From Amborella trichopoda (taxonomy: Eukaryota > Streptophyta > Magnoliopsida > Amborellales > Amborellaceae): a stretch of 64,000 nucleotides of DNA. The stretch lies in contig NW_006500010.1 in assembly GCF_000471905.2 (NCBI RefSeq), positions 3,493,401 through 3,557,400 of the forward strand, read 5' to 3'. The translations under genes and the position numbers were made by a program. A model generated the notes under the pieces. That model was given only the letters and a program-made list of their open reading frames with translations, was not told the DNA's origin and ran no database searches. This document shows, piece by piece, positions 47,655-59,770 of this stretch (position 1 is the stretch's first letter; each line of letters starts with the position of its first letter).

Positions 47655-48016
47655 GGGGTGTGGTTTCTGTAAGGCTGAGGCTCTAAACAATCAAAGTAAG
47701 GCACACTTTCAAATAATGTTAAAAGATGTTTTAGTGTCATAAATCTTTGTAATGGGCCTGAACATTTATTTTCAAATTTAATTATAAAATTTAAAGCTTA
47801 AAAAATAGTGTAGATTGAGCATATCAATGAACACTTGAAAATATTGCAAATTGACATGCTAAAAAATCCATTACATTATGCATTATTTTCAAGATTTAAA
47901 ATCCATTTTTTCTCATGTCCATTTTTTAGTATCAAAACAACCTTTTCTAATGAATTTTTGAGGTGTCCCTTAATTTGATTGTTTAAGACCTCACTCTTAT
48001 ATGAACTTTTTTTCTT
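47655..48016 (-). mobile_element. MITE-like foldback element, family A copy
   Basis: The left end is GGGGTGTGGTTTCTGTAAGG then CTGAGGCTCTAAACAATC, and the right end is TTTGATTGTTTAAGACCTCA then CTCTTATATGAAC, inverted relative to the left end. The core is in reverse orientation relative to the 2595 copy. Confidence 0.8.
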
Positions 48017-49499
48017 AATTTAAAGAAGGTAACGACTTAAATGGTCAATATTATCGGTGACAAAAATAATGATTGGAGTGTAATTTTGGAAAGAACGCTA
48101 CTTTAAAAAAAGAAGAAAATGTTATACCCTTTTAAAGTCTATTGGTTCACCTTAGATTTCTCTTCATTCAATGTGTTTTTTTTTTTTTTACCATTTCTTA
48201 TGTTTCTGACTAAATCCACAACTAAATCCGCACTAATTACACAATAATCCGTTAACTTTGGGTTAAGGAGATTACATTTACTTTTAGCAGTCTGAACAGT
48301 ATGTGGGGTGGGCTATTTACCACATACGTAATTGAAAAAGAATTTTTTTTGAACTTTATGACATCTCTTTTTCTTTTTAATATTAACTTGAATGCATTAA
48401 TGTGCTGATGGATTTCACATGAGACGATTAGAACTAATTGTTATCTTCTTGTACAAGGTCAAGCATATGCTCCTTTTTGTTTTGATCTTCATTACCAATA
48501 CAAAAATGAGAATGAAGGAACTATGTTCCATTCCATCACATTCACATTTTCTAAACCTTGCTGAGGCTTGAGTGGCCAGATTGGGTGGATAAAGTTGGCT
48601 TCAATCATGTTTTGCAGGACTTAGACTTGCCATGCTAAGCCCAATATGCCTGACCCAAAAAATATTAGCACACTCAGATGCGAATGCGTGCGCACACACA
48701 CACACATACGAAGATTCCTTGCCGCCGGGAGCACATTTTCCATTAGCTAATTTGAGAAAAACCCAGCCTAGTGGTACTTTTAGGAACCCAAAATTTCAAG
48801 AAGTATACTCCTCGACCAAGTGACCGGACTAAAAATAAAAATAAAATAAAATAGAAATAGAAATCGACGTATTGTTGAGATTATTGGAATTGAGTTGTTG
48901 TGGTCGTTGAAAGGACTAGAAAAGCTGAACATTCTATGTCCCTAAAGTGATTTCCCTCCATAGTTGCAGATGAATATGTTCAGCAGGGCCGTCCATTCCC
49001 CCTGTTGATCATCAAAAATGAATCGTGGGTAAAGTTTATTGAAAAAAGTAGCATTCTAAAATTGAATATAGAACATTTAATTTTGGCAACATGATCGATT
49101 TTTTTTAAAAAATAATCATCTATAAATTCTCAAGTGGAATCGAAAATTTAAAATTGAAAAAAATCTTTCTAAGTAGCTTTTTTACCTAAGGGAGAAAGTG
49201 GACAATATGCTTATGCAAGAATAGAGTATACACAACACCAACAAACATACTAGAAGAAGGCCCAAACTGAACCATTGGATGAGGGACATTAATCGAAAAG
49301 CGCAAGGGTATTTTGGTCGTTATTCTTTAAAAAATTTATATTTTTCTTTTTTGTGGTGCACCAAGGATAAGCGCATTGCTCCCTAAAATTTAAGTGAAAA
49401 GGATTTACGGAAAAGAAAATCAAAACTAAAATAGCTCACATATACCTCTGGTGTTTCTAGAAATTGAATCTGAACCGTAGAGCTTGTAAATTACAAGGT
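48017..49499. other. Intergenic DNA, no gene recognised
   Basis: Contains a short CA microsatellite at 48691-48704. Nothing else assigned. Confidence 0.5.
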
Positions 49500-51300
49500 T
49501 TAAAAAAAAAATTTCGTACAAAAATAAGGATTCTAATTTACCTTGATGCTCTAATTGTAAGAAGATGTGTTATGTTGAAAAAGATTGTTGGTACAAATCT
49601 ACAGACCGGGCAAACTTTCATGAGGTATAATGATGAATAAGTTAATGAAGAAAAATCGTCTTTTTAATGTCTTAATGACAATGTTAACCTTGCCAAAAAC
49701 ATTTTTGGTATCCCGATAGTGGTTGTAGTAATCATATGACGAGTGATAAAATGTTGTTAGGTTAATCAATGAATCTATAAGATCTTGATCAACACTAGAG
49801 ATGATAATCAAGTTCAAGTACGAGGCAAGGGAATTGTTACCGTCAACACCAAGATCCGTAAAAAATTCACTCATGGAGTTATGTATGTGCAAGGTTTAGC
49901 CCAAAATCTGATAAGCATAGGGCACTTGCAGAAAAGACGGCATTATTCATTTTTTTATGATAATAGATGCATGATATATATAACAGGAACATTCTAAGAG
50001 TTACATTGTGTGAAGATGACTGCAATTAAATCATCTTAAATATTCAGAGCTAACTTTCAATGCATTTATTGTTGAGTCATATGATGAATTTTGTTTATGG
50101 TGTCACTTGAATTTTGGTGTTTTAGATTTATTGCATAGAAATATAATGAACCTATGGTGCATAATGGTAAATAAGATATATGAATCATGTGTGTAAGGAA
50201 AGCAACATCAATCCCATTTCAAGTGGGTAAGTCTTGGAGGGCAAATGAGCCCTTGATGCTTATGTATGGACATATATGAGTTCTTATGTGGAAGTCGATT
50301 CTTTTTCATAGTTGTTGATGGCTAAGAATGACAGGTTTGCTTCCTCAAGGAAAATTTGAAGCTCTTCCAGTTTTTTCAACAATTCAAAACCCAAGTTGAG
50401 AATCGTCTCTCAAAATATTACTTAACTGACCAAGGAGGTGAATTCACATCAAAGGAATTTTCTATGCTTTACAAAAATACAGAATTTTATAGAGAACTTA
50501 CATGTAGCTTTACTCCAAGACAAAATGGAGTCGTATAGAATAAGAGTCGGATAATTTTTTAGGCTACGAGGTGCATGTTCAAGGAAAAAAGACTTCTAAA
50601 GATTATACTGGTTTATAGACTAATCCAATTTCCTCTAGAATCAGTCAAAAGGAAAACTCCATATGAAGCTTGGTATGGAAGAAAACTGAAAGTAAGTCAT
50701 CTTAAAGTCATTTGGTTCTATGGCCTATGCTCATATTCCTCCTGAAAAAAAGGTAAAAATTAGATTCTAAGAGTACAAAATGAGTTTTTTTATCTTTAGT
50801 GAGAATGATGCCTGAAATTGGGAAAGTGGTGTAGAAAAATATCCTGGAGTTGTATAAGAGGAAGAAAAAGATCCAAGTGCACTGGAAATCCAATCTATAT
50901 CTCAAATAGAATTTTCAGAGTCATCTCCAAGGAATTAAGAATTCTTGCTCATATTTCTCAATCATGTAAATTTGCCTATTTTGTTGCCCTAGAATTTACT
51001 TGTTTTGAAGATGCAGTGAGTTGATGCTATGAAAGAGGAAATGAGTTGAACAAAAGATGGAAATTAGTGAACTCCACCAGGCAGCAGGAGCTATTGGACT
51101 AAAGTGGATTTAAAAATCCAAATCCAATTCTAATGGATCTCTATAAAGGCAAAAAGTCATGTTGGTTGCCAAAGGGTATGCACAAATCCCATGTATTTCT
51201 CAACCTTTTTTTACCTGTTTCTAGGAATGCACCATCAAAATAGTTTTAGCATTTGTCTACTAAAAAAGGATGGGAGGTCTTCCAATATATTTAAAGCATT
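49500..51300 (+). mobile_element. Copia retrotransposon, first half (gag end to start of reverse transcriptase), decayed
   Basis: Seen in copia order: gag zinc knuckle CSNCKKMCYVEKDC (49547-49588; the usual histidine is tyrosine); GAG-pre-integrase block QVRGKGIVTVNTKIRKKFTH and LAQNLISIGHLQK (about 49800-49930); integrase core with YLTDQGGEFTSKEF and TCSFTPRQNGVV (50356-50538); the integrase end KRKTPYEAWYGRKLKVSHLK (about 50649-50710); then AKGYAQIP and KIVLAFVY of the reverse transcriptase start (about 51170-51262). Stops and frameshifts are frequent. The reverse transcriptase breaks off near 51300 and continues after 59430, because a second copia-type element lies between. No LTR of this older element was identified. 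Confidence 0.85.
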
Positions 51301-51431
51301 CTCTTAAACAAAATACATCCAAATGAAGTTGAAAAGTAGTTAAAAAAATGGATTTTTAAAAAATTGATTTTTAAAAAATTTACTTTTGCCCAGCCATATT
51401 TTAGAAATAATCCAAAAAAGAAGGAAAACTG

Positions 51432-53925
51432 TGTTGGGTTTATGTGGCCTTTAAATGCCTTATGAGTGCTTGTAAAATGAAATGATATAATGGAACATGA
51501 CTCAGTGACCATACTAAGCAAACGATGTTTGCAGATACTGGATTGTTCTTGACGATCTAAGCTAGTCGGTTGGTAAAAACCCATGTTACCTGGGCATAAA
51601 GAATAAACCGAGAAGGGTTTTAATGAGTTAGCCCTTGATGAGGTTGGAGAATATGCCCAGATGATAGAGTCGAGGGACTGTGTGACATTTGTGTGTGATG
51701 ATGACCTACAGAGATGGGGGCCAAAACCTCATCCATGTGCCATCACACGGCATGCATATCGATAAATTGTTCGAAAAAGCCAGAAATCCACTTTTTAGGG
51801 TGAAACGTATGCATGTGCGAGAGATATCCTTATGCACCATATGAGCTATGGTCACATCAGGTCTAGGTGACATCGACTCATCCCTAGGGAAGGACCTGTA
51901 ATCCACATACTGGAATCGCGACCCCTTGATTTATCGACTTGACTTTGCTAACCTGCTAATGAGCCCTTGCTTAGACTGTGGGTCATGGAAAACACTGGGT
52001 CGGTTCGATAAAGTTAGTGTGGTATGTAGTCCACAGTTGAAGGTGGAGTACCCCGTTATTACAGATTGGATTCCTAAAACCATATGGGTACATTTTTCTA
52101 TCATATTAATTTAATTGTGTTCATTTTNNNNNNNNNNNNNNNNNNNNNNNNNNNNNNNNNNNNNNNNNNNNNNNNNNNNNNNNNNNNNNNNNNNNNNNNN
52201 NNNNNNNNNNNNNNNNNNNNNNNNNNNNNNNNNNNNNNNNNNNNNNNNNNNNNNNNNNNNNNNNNNNNNNNNNNNNNNNNNNNNNNNNNNNNNNNNNNNN
52301 NNNNNNNNNNNNNNNNNNNNNNNNNNNNNNNNNNNNNNNNNNNNNNNNNNNNNNNNNNNNNNNNNNNNNNNNNNNNNNNNNNNNNNNNNNNNNNNNNNNN
52401 NNNNNNNNNNNNNNNNNNNNNNNNNNNNNNNNNNNNNNNNNNNNNNNNNNNNNNNNNNNNNNNNNNNNNNNNNNNNNNNTATATATTTTAAACTGTTTTA
52501 TTCAATTTTAAAAATAATATTTTTTTATAAAAATTTTTAAAAAATAATATTTTTAAATTATTTTTACATGGTGTACATGGGCCCACCATGTGGCACGTGG
52601 GTGGGGGGCCCACATGTGCCACAAAAGGGTGGCACACCCCACCCTCTTTGGATTCTCTTGTTTGCTTTTAAGATGAGGTTAGTTTGATTTGTGGCATGTG
52701 GTTAAATCTTATAAGAGATATATTGACCATGGTTTTATCTATTTTGTAGCAAGTTTGTTTTAAAGAGATATGGTCAATTTGAATTGATATGGATTTTATC
52801 TTATTTATATTTGGTAGTATTTATCTACTTGATATTATTTGACATATCCTTATGAAATATGTGACATGGATCGTGCAATTTTATAGAATGCATGACATTT
52901 ATTTTATTTAAATATATTGATGGGAAACTGGTTTAAGGAAAAAGGGATAATGGTCCAAGCACCTACTATAATGTTGATGACCCATCTATTAAATGGATGG
53001 CTGGTCAATCTCACAAGAAGAGGTAAGCCAAAGAAAACCCTAAGAAACCCTAATCTTATTCAAAGCTTATAAAAAGGGATTGTCTCTACCAAAAAAATAT
53101 ATACACCTTATCTTTCTATCTCTTTCTCTTAAGAAAGTTTATCTCTCACATGTTTGATCTCTCTCTCCCACGTTGTAAAAGAACTTAAGGGTTTAGGTTA
53201 CAGAGTTGTTATCTCCTATCTCTCAAATATGGATTTATGGTTAAGGGTTTTAGGGTTTTAAAAAAAGAGAATTTATCTCTCTCAAATTAGGTTGCTAAGA
53301 GAATTCACGTATGGTTTGAGTTTGTGATCAGAGGAGTTCATGTTCCATTGGTGTGGTTTAGTCGAAATTTACTTTCCCAGTTCGAGATTAAAGCTAGACT
53401 GTTGATCCCGCACCACCGGACTCTTCCTTTTGTTTCTTTTGATCCCGCTAGACTGTTAATCTCCGGCACTCTTCCTTTTGTTTCTTGCAATCTTATCTTT
53501 TATTCTCAAGCATAATGCATAATTGTTTCAAGTGTATGATAACATAGTTATAGAGAAAGTAATAGCTAAAATAGGATTCGTTTTGGCTAATTCAACTGCT
53601 AAGCGAAAGAGTTGACTACTGAGCAATTGAAGAACATTTACTACTGGGGCGACTTGTCGGAATTGAAGACCCCCTTTAACGGCTACCGACGAAAAACCTT
53701 AGCTTAGATTCCAAGGGCGCCACCTATTGGGAACTAGACTACACCATTTATTTGCCATCAAGTTGTTAAGATCTTGGTTTTATTGTTATGTTGATTTTAT
53801 TTTGAAATTTATCTTATTATAATGAAGACCACATGTAAGTAATCTTTTGCCAAAAGAAAGGGGTGAAGAAAAAAAAAAAAAAAAATAGTCTTCCTCAGTA
53901 AAAGATCACGTATGTTTTTCTTTCA
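51432..53925 (+). mobile_element. 5' LTR of the inserted copia-type element
   Basis: Begins TGTTGGGTTTATGTGGCC and ends CTTTCA at 53924-53925, just before the primer binding site TGGTATCAGAG (53927-53937), which fits initiator tRNA-Met. It is collinear with the 57708 LTR and the solo LTR at 8343, and contains the sequence gap 52128-52479. A deletion of about 20 bases near 51505 distinguishes it from the 57708 copy. Long for a copia LTR (about 2.3-2.5 kb). Confidence 0.85.
52128..52479. other. Assembly gap (352 N)
   Basis: Run of N inside the 5' LTR. In the homologous LTR at 57708 the corresponding interval, between TTAATTGTGTTCATTTT and TATATTTTAAATT, is only about 120 bases. Confidence 1.
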
Positions 53926-56900
53926 TTGGTATCAGAGTTATTGATACTTGATGCCATTAGTTATCTTTTCTCTTTATTGAGTTTAGATGAAGCCTGGGAA
54001 TGAGATATAAGAAAATTAATGACCTTTGTGGTCAAGAAATACACACATGATTAAGAATTATTGAAATATTCCAACAATGAAAAGGCACTCTACATAATGA
54101 GTATTCTGGGCTATTTTGGAGTAGTGATATGAATAATATAATGATGTATTTTTCTATTATATACTTAGTGATATTTTGTGTCTTTAAGAGTAGGATCTAC
54201 TTGAAATATTTCAGTGGGAGATCCTAAGGGAATTGAGAGTTATGGAATCATCAATGAAGGGTGTCAGTTCTGACCCTACAAAATCAAAGAATTATCTATT
54301 GAGTTCCGTGATTTTTCCCACCAATCATATGATTTTATTTCTTGCTAAAATTTTGTGATAACTCACAAAATTGAGTCTACTTTTAAGAAAAAAAATTTTC
54401 ATCAAGAAATTCCTTGTGGTTTGAAAGATATGATCAATTCATTAAAGGGTGCGCATGTGTTGTTTTCTGTAACGAAAACTATTTCCAGGACTTGGAAGTC
54501 TTAATTTTATTTCTATACTCAACAGAATGTTTTATGGTCCATATTAAATTTTTATACTTTCATTCTGAGTCTATTTTCTAATAAAATTTATTTGAAAGAG
54601 AAATATCAATGGGAAGAGAGGAATACAAATTTTGGATTGAAGAGAGGTCTTCTTAAATTTTCTACAATTTGGTATATTCTTTATTGAGACATGAATATCT
54701 ATATTTATCAGGCCTACTTAACAAAATCATATGAGGCTTGTGGAAATATATATGCTATCATTATGTATCTAATTTCAAACAAAATTGGTTTGAAAGGGAA
54801 ACTCCATGATGGTAGAGAGAAAAGACAATTTTACTAGATTGTGTTTATCCTAAAATTTTGCAGTATAATTTATTTTGTGATGTGAATGTCACTTATTTAT
54901 TTCTCCAAAGAAAAGTATTATTTGGGATTTAAACTATAATGTTATGTATTAAGAGGTGCTCAACCTAATTTTCAACTGAAAAAATTATATTGTGACCTAA
55001 ATGTCACTGAACGAAGACTCACTATATCGTATAATTTAGGGATGGAACTGAGCATTATTTTATATTTTTTAGTATATTTCAATACTCAGAAGGATTCGAA
55101 AATAAACTTTTTATGAGTTGACAGATGTCATATTTTTATCATGGAATGCTCATGTTCTATGCTGCAGTAAATTAAAAGATATGACATGTTAATGCACATC
55201 CTTGAATTCCCAATTATAGAGACATTTAATACTCATTTTAAAAGGCTTTATAGTGTGCCATGAATATGGTTTATTATAATACAACTTTAGAGAGATGTAA
55301 TGTAGAGTTAGCAAGATAAGAGACTCTATGTGAAGAGTATTAGATCTGGAAATAGCAGAAAGAAGAAGAAATACAATACCTATAAAAGCATCTTGGTTTC
55401 TTTGAAATGAAGGGATATATAAAGAGACTTGGTAGTAGCATAGAAACGCTAAAGATCAGTGGGAGAATCGAAATTGTGATATTTGAAATAGTGGGATGAA
55501 GAAGATATTTTTTTCATGGTGTAAGATAGGAGAATTTAAGTACCGAAGAGATGGACACTTCGTGACATGTGAAACCAATGACTAATATATTCTCTATCAG
55601 TTGCGTGCCCTTCCAAGATCACAAAAGCTTGTCAAACAAGTAAAAGTGATGAATAAAGAAGCTCAGGTACCACACTACATGATTTTGAGGTATGAAATCT
55701 ATCTCACATTACATGGTAAGGTCATATAGGGAAAGAAGATTCAATAACTTTGTTTAATATGCTTTGGTTATATTTTGGCTAATTGTTTTATTAATATGTA
55801 TGGAGTGTATGGACATTAAGTGATAAGTATTGACAAATTTGAAAGAACTGGTTTTGAATACCTTGTATTTTTGTGCCTCCTTGTGCTTGAGTATGAACTA
55901 CTTAAGGTAGTGATACACATGGATATGTGATTTGATCAAGGGCTTTGAGTCTTAAGGCTAAAACACGAGAGATGGGTATGGCTCATTCAAATATGTAAGC
56001 ACAAAGGGAGAGTTCTGATGGAACTCAGTCTTGGCGACCATCATCTCAATAATGTCTATAATATGATGTGTTGCATGTGATGATGATCTCTTGATAAATT
56101 CTCTATAATTGCCAAAAATGAAGTATTTTATCAAGGCTTTAATAGACATTATTTAGTTATACTTTATTTTGGATAAAATTATAAAATGGTATATATGATT
56201 TGTTTTTGTGGCCATGAACTTGACTTGGTAGGAAATTAAAGATGAATGTGGCAAAATGATTTATGAAGGCTAAGCATGTATTTTAAAATTAAATTGGATG
56301 ATTTGAAAAAAGCCTAAGTCTATGAATATGGTTTTGAGAAAACCACACAGTCTTGTAAGGTCCATTAAATGAAAATCATTTTAACGTGTCATACTATTAT
56401 AGAACTATTGCTTATGAATACATATATATATACAAGTCAATTTTATTTTTATTAAAAAGAAACACATTATGTCTTGAAGGTATTTATTAAAGTGAGAGAA
56501 ATACTATCATGCACTATTTTTTTTTTAAATACCTATATCCCTTGATTCATGTTTCTAGTTATTTATAATTCTCGATTACGTAAGACTTTAAACCATAGGG
56601 AATGTTGTAGAAATGACATCATATTAGGCTTCCTTGACATATGTTGTGTTGATTAGATAATTTGGTTTGTATGAATTTCCTACCAAGATGTCTAGTGTGG
56701 TTGAACCTTTGTGGTTCATTAAGGTTTTTGCATATTGTGAAACCAACGGCTACTGAATTATATATTGCATGAGACTTGATATGCTACCTCATGGTATATG
56801 CATAAGAATGTTGAGAATGTATATATTGTATGTGCAATAATTGAGTGGAAGCTGCTATAGGGTTTTTTAGCTGCTTGGATATTCAGATATACAGGTACAA

Positions 56901-57707
56901 GCTATCTCACATATCCAGATGATGCGAAGTCTACATATGGATATGTGTTCATGCTTGAAGGGGGTGCAGTTTTTTAGAAATCAAAGAAACAGGATGTAAC
57001 GAAATTATCCACCATGAAGGTAGAGTACGTGGCGTGTTGTTTGGTGATCGAGGAGGTCGTATGGATTAAGAAATTTCTTAATTGACTTGACTTTCACATC
57101 GTGCGTTGTGAGGCAGTAAGAATTTTCTGCGACAGCACGGTGACGATATGCATGGCAAAGGAGCCACGATTCCATAAGAACTCCAAGCATATAAAACCAT
57201 GTTTTTATCACCTGAGGAATGATGCGAGATTGAGAAAGATCGAGATCTAGATAAACTAAAAATTTCAGTGGGAGCACCTGCTGGTATTTGGCATGTAAAA
57301 TGGAACAACAGACTATAATGTTGTTCACCCGTAGAACCTAAATGTTTGGTGCTAATTGTATGGCTACAAAAGGGAGCAGCTTATTTGAAGAACTCTTTTG
57401 AGCCCATGAACATATGACCCCATGCGATGAGAGTACGTGATGGTCTTTTGTGACAACAGGTCCATGATTTACGATGTAATGTGAAAGATGAGCTACGATC
57501 ATTTTTTAGATGAGATCAGAGTAACAAAGAGAAAAATATGTTGTCTCTATAAATCCTTTTGTGAAAGGATTAAAGGCGAAAGCCATAATTAATGTATTGA
57601 GAGAATAAGTAAAAATGCTAGAGAGATATTGTAATTGGGAGAGAGAGGTGGGAATGAGAGAAAGTGAGAAAGGGAGAATATAAAGCCTTCAAAGGTCAAG
57701 TGGGAGA
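53926..57707 (+). mobile_element. Internal region of the inserted copia-type element, mostly degenerate
   Basis: Starts with the primer binding site TGGTATCAGAG and ends with the purine-rich tract AGTGGGAGA immediately before the 3' LTR. Only the RNase H end is readable: STYGYVFMLEGGAVF, KKQDVTKLSTMKVEYVACCL, IFCDSTVTICMAKEPRFHKN and SKHIKPCFYHLRNDA (about 56928-57240), with few stops. A weak degenerate zinc-knuckle-like stretch lies near 55521-55590. At 3.8 kb it lacks room for a full gag-pol, so it is deleted and probably non-autonomous. Confidence 0.75.
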
Positions 57708-59411
57708 TGTTGGGTTTATGTGGCCTTTAAAAGTCTTATGAGTGCTTGTAAAATGAAATGATATAGTGGAACATGAACTCAGTGGGTGTGTAGTCCCTCG
57801 TGGACCATACTAAGCAAACGATGTTTGTAGATACTAGACTGTGCTTGACGATCTAGGCCAATCGGTTGGAAAAAACCCATGTCACCAGGGCATAAAGAAC
57901 AAACCGAGAAGGGTTCTAATGTGTTAGCCCTTGATGAGGTCGGAGAATATGCCCGGATGAGTGAGCCGAGGGATTGTGTAACCCTTGTGTGTGATGGTGA
58001 TGGGGGCCAAAGCCTCATCCATGTGTCATCACAAGGTTTGCATATCGATAGATCGTTCAAGAAAGCTAGAAATCCACCTTTTAAAGTGAAGCGTATGCAT
58101 GTGCGAGAGATACCCCCATGCACCATATGAGCTATTGTCGCATCAGATCTAGGCGACCTTGATTCGTATCTAGGGGAGGACCTGTAATCCACAGATTGGG
58201 ATTGTGACCCCTTGATTCATCGACCTGACTTTGGTGACCTGTTAAGGAGCCCTTGCTTGGACTGTGGATCAAGGGAAACACTGGGTCGGTTCGATAAAGC
58301 TAGTGTAGTCTGTAGTCCACATTTGAAGGTGGAGTACCCCGTTATTACAGATTTGATTCTTAAAACCATATGGATCATTTCCCATCATATTAATTTAATT
58401 GTGTTCATTTTATTATTGAAATGATTTTAGTTTTATTATTTGAATTTTTATGAATCTCTTAATATTTTATTTGTGATTTTTGGACTTATAAAAATACAGT
58501 TATTGTTTTACAAAGTTATAAAAATTCAAATATATATTTTAAATTATTTTATTCAATTTTAAAAATAATATTTTTTTATAAAATTTCATAGGGGCCCATA
58601 TTCCACATGGGCCCACCATGTGGCATGTGGGTGGGGGCCCACATGTGCCACAAAAGGGTGGCATGCCCTACCCTCTTTGGATTCTCTTGTTTGCTTTTAA
58701 GATAAGGTTAGTTTGATTTATGGCATGTAGTCAAATTTTGGAAGGGATATATTGACCATGACTTTATCTATTTTGTATCAAGTTTGTTTTAAAGAGATAT
58801 GGTCAATTTGAATTGATATGGATCTTATCTTATTTATATTTGGTAGTATTTATCTACTTGAGATTATTTGAAATATCCTTATGAAATATGTGACATGGAT
58901 TGTGCAATTTTATAAAATATATTATATTTATTTTATTTAAATATATTGATGGAAAAATGGTTTAAGGAAAGGGAGATAATAGTTCAAGCATCTTCCATAA
59001 TGTTGATGGCCCATCTATGGAATGGATGACTCAGATCTCTCACCCCATAAGTCATCCGTGATCGACGGTCTATGTTCCATCTCATAAGAAGATGCAAGCC
59101 AAAGAAAACCCTAAAAAACCCTAATCTTATTCAAAGCCTATAAAAATGGATTACCAAAAAATATATCTATACCTTATCTTTCTATCTTTCTCTTAAGAAA
59201 GTTTATCTCTGTCATGTTTGATCTCTCTCTCACATTGTGAAAGAACTCTAGGTTTCAGGTTATGGAGTTCTTCTATCCTATCTCTTAAATATAGATTTAT
59301 GATTAAGGGTTTTAGGGTTTAGCAAAAAGAGAATCCATCTCTCTCAAACTAAATTGTTAAGAGAATTCACTTAGGATTTGAGTTTGTGATCAAAGGGGTT
59401 CATGTTCCAAG
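57708..59411 (+). mobile_element. 3' LTR of the inserted copia-type element, truncated
   Basis: Begins TGTTGGGTTTATGTGGCC right after the purine tract and follows the 51432 LTR to GTTCATGTTCC, which matches position 53347 there. It then changes abruptly to older copia reverse transcriptase sequence. The last 580 or so bases of the LTR and the expected CA end are missing, so the 3' junction has been deleted or rearranged. Confidence 0.85.
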
Positions 59412-59429
59412 TTGGACCGGCCGATTTAT

Positions 59430-59770
59430 CGAGCGCAGAAGTACAACAAATCTTGGGATTTGAAATCAAAGTGATGGATTATAAAGTCCTCAACTTGGAC
59501 AAAGCTTTGTACGGGCTTAAGTATGCTTCTAGAGCATGGGATAGCTAAATTGACAAATATTTCCTTTACAACCATTTCAACAAAATGTGAGTGAACCAAC
59601 TCTATATGTGAAAGCCTAAAGTATGGATGAAATTCTTATAGTATGCACATATGTTAATGACATGATGTTTACAAGAAATTCCTCGAGTTTGATAAATGAA
59701 TTCAAGAAAAATATGATGTCAAAGTTTGATTTGAATACTTTTATATTACTTTTTGGGAATAGAAAATTTT
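59430..59770 (+). mobile_element. Continuation of the older copia reverse transcriptase
   Basis: One frame reads VQQILGFEIKVMDYKVLNLD then KALYGLKYASRAWDS, a stop, IDKYFLYNHFNKM, and later, in other frames, INEFKKNMMSKFDLN. These are the blocks that follow the FLNG region of copia reverse transcriptase. The first half of this domain ends near 51300, so the element was interrupted in its reverse transcriptase. Confidence 0.8.

Noticed and set aside
52084..52540. Open frames of 135-141 codons
   Set aside because: Almost entirely N; no coding evidence.
57779..58192. 137-codon antisense open frame in the 3' LTR, with a shorter relative in the 5' LTR
   Set aside because: It lies wholly in LTR sequence, is not kept open in all three LTR copies and resembles no protein; similarity simply reflects the shared LTR.
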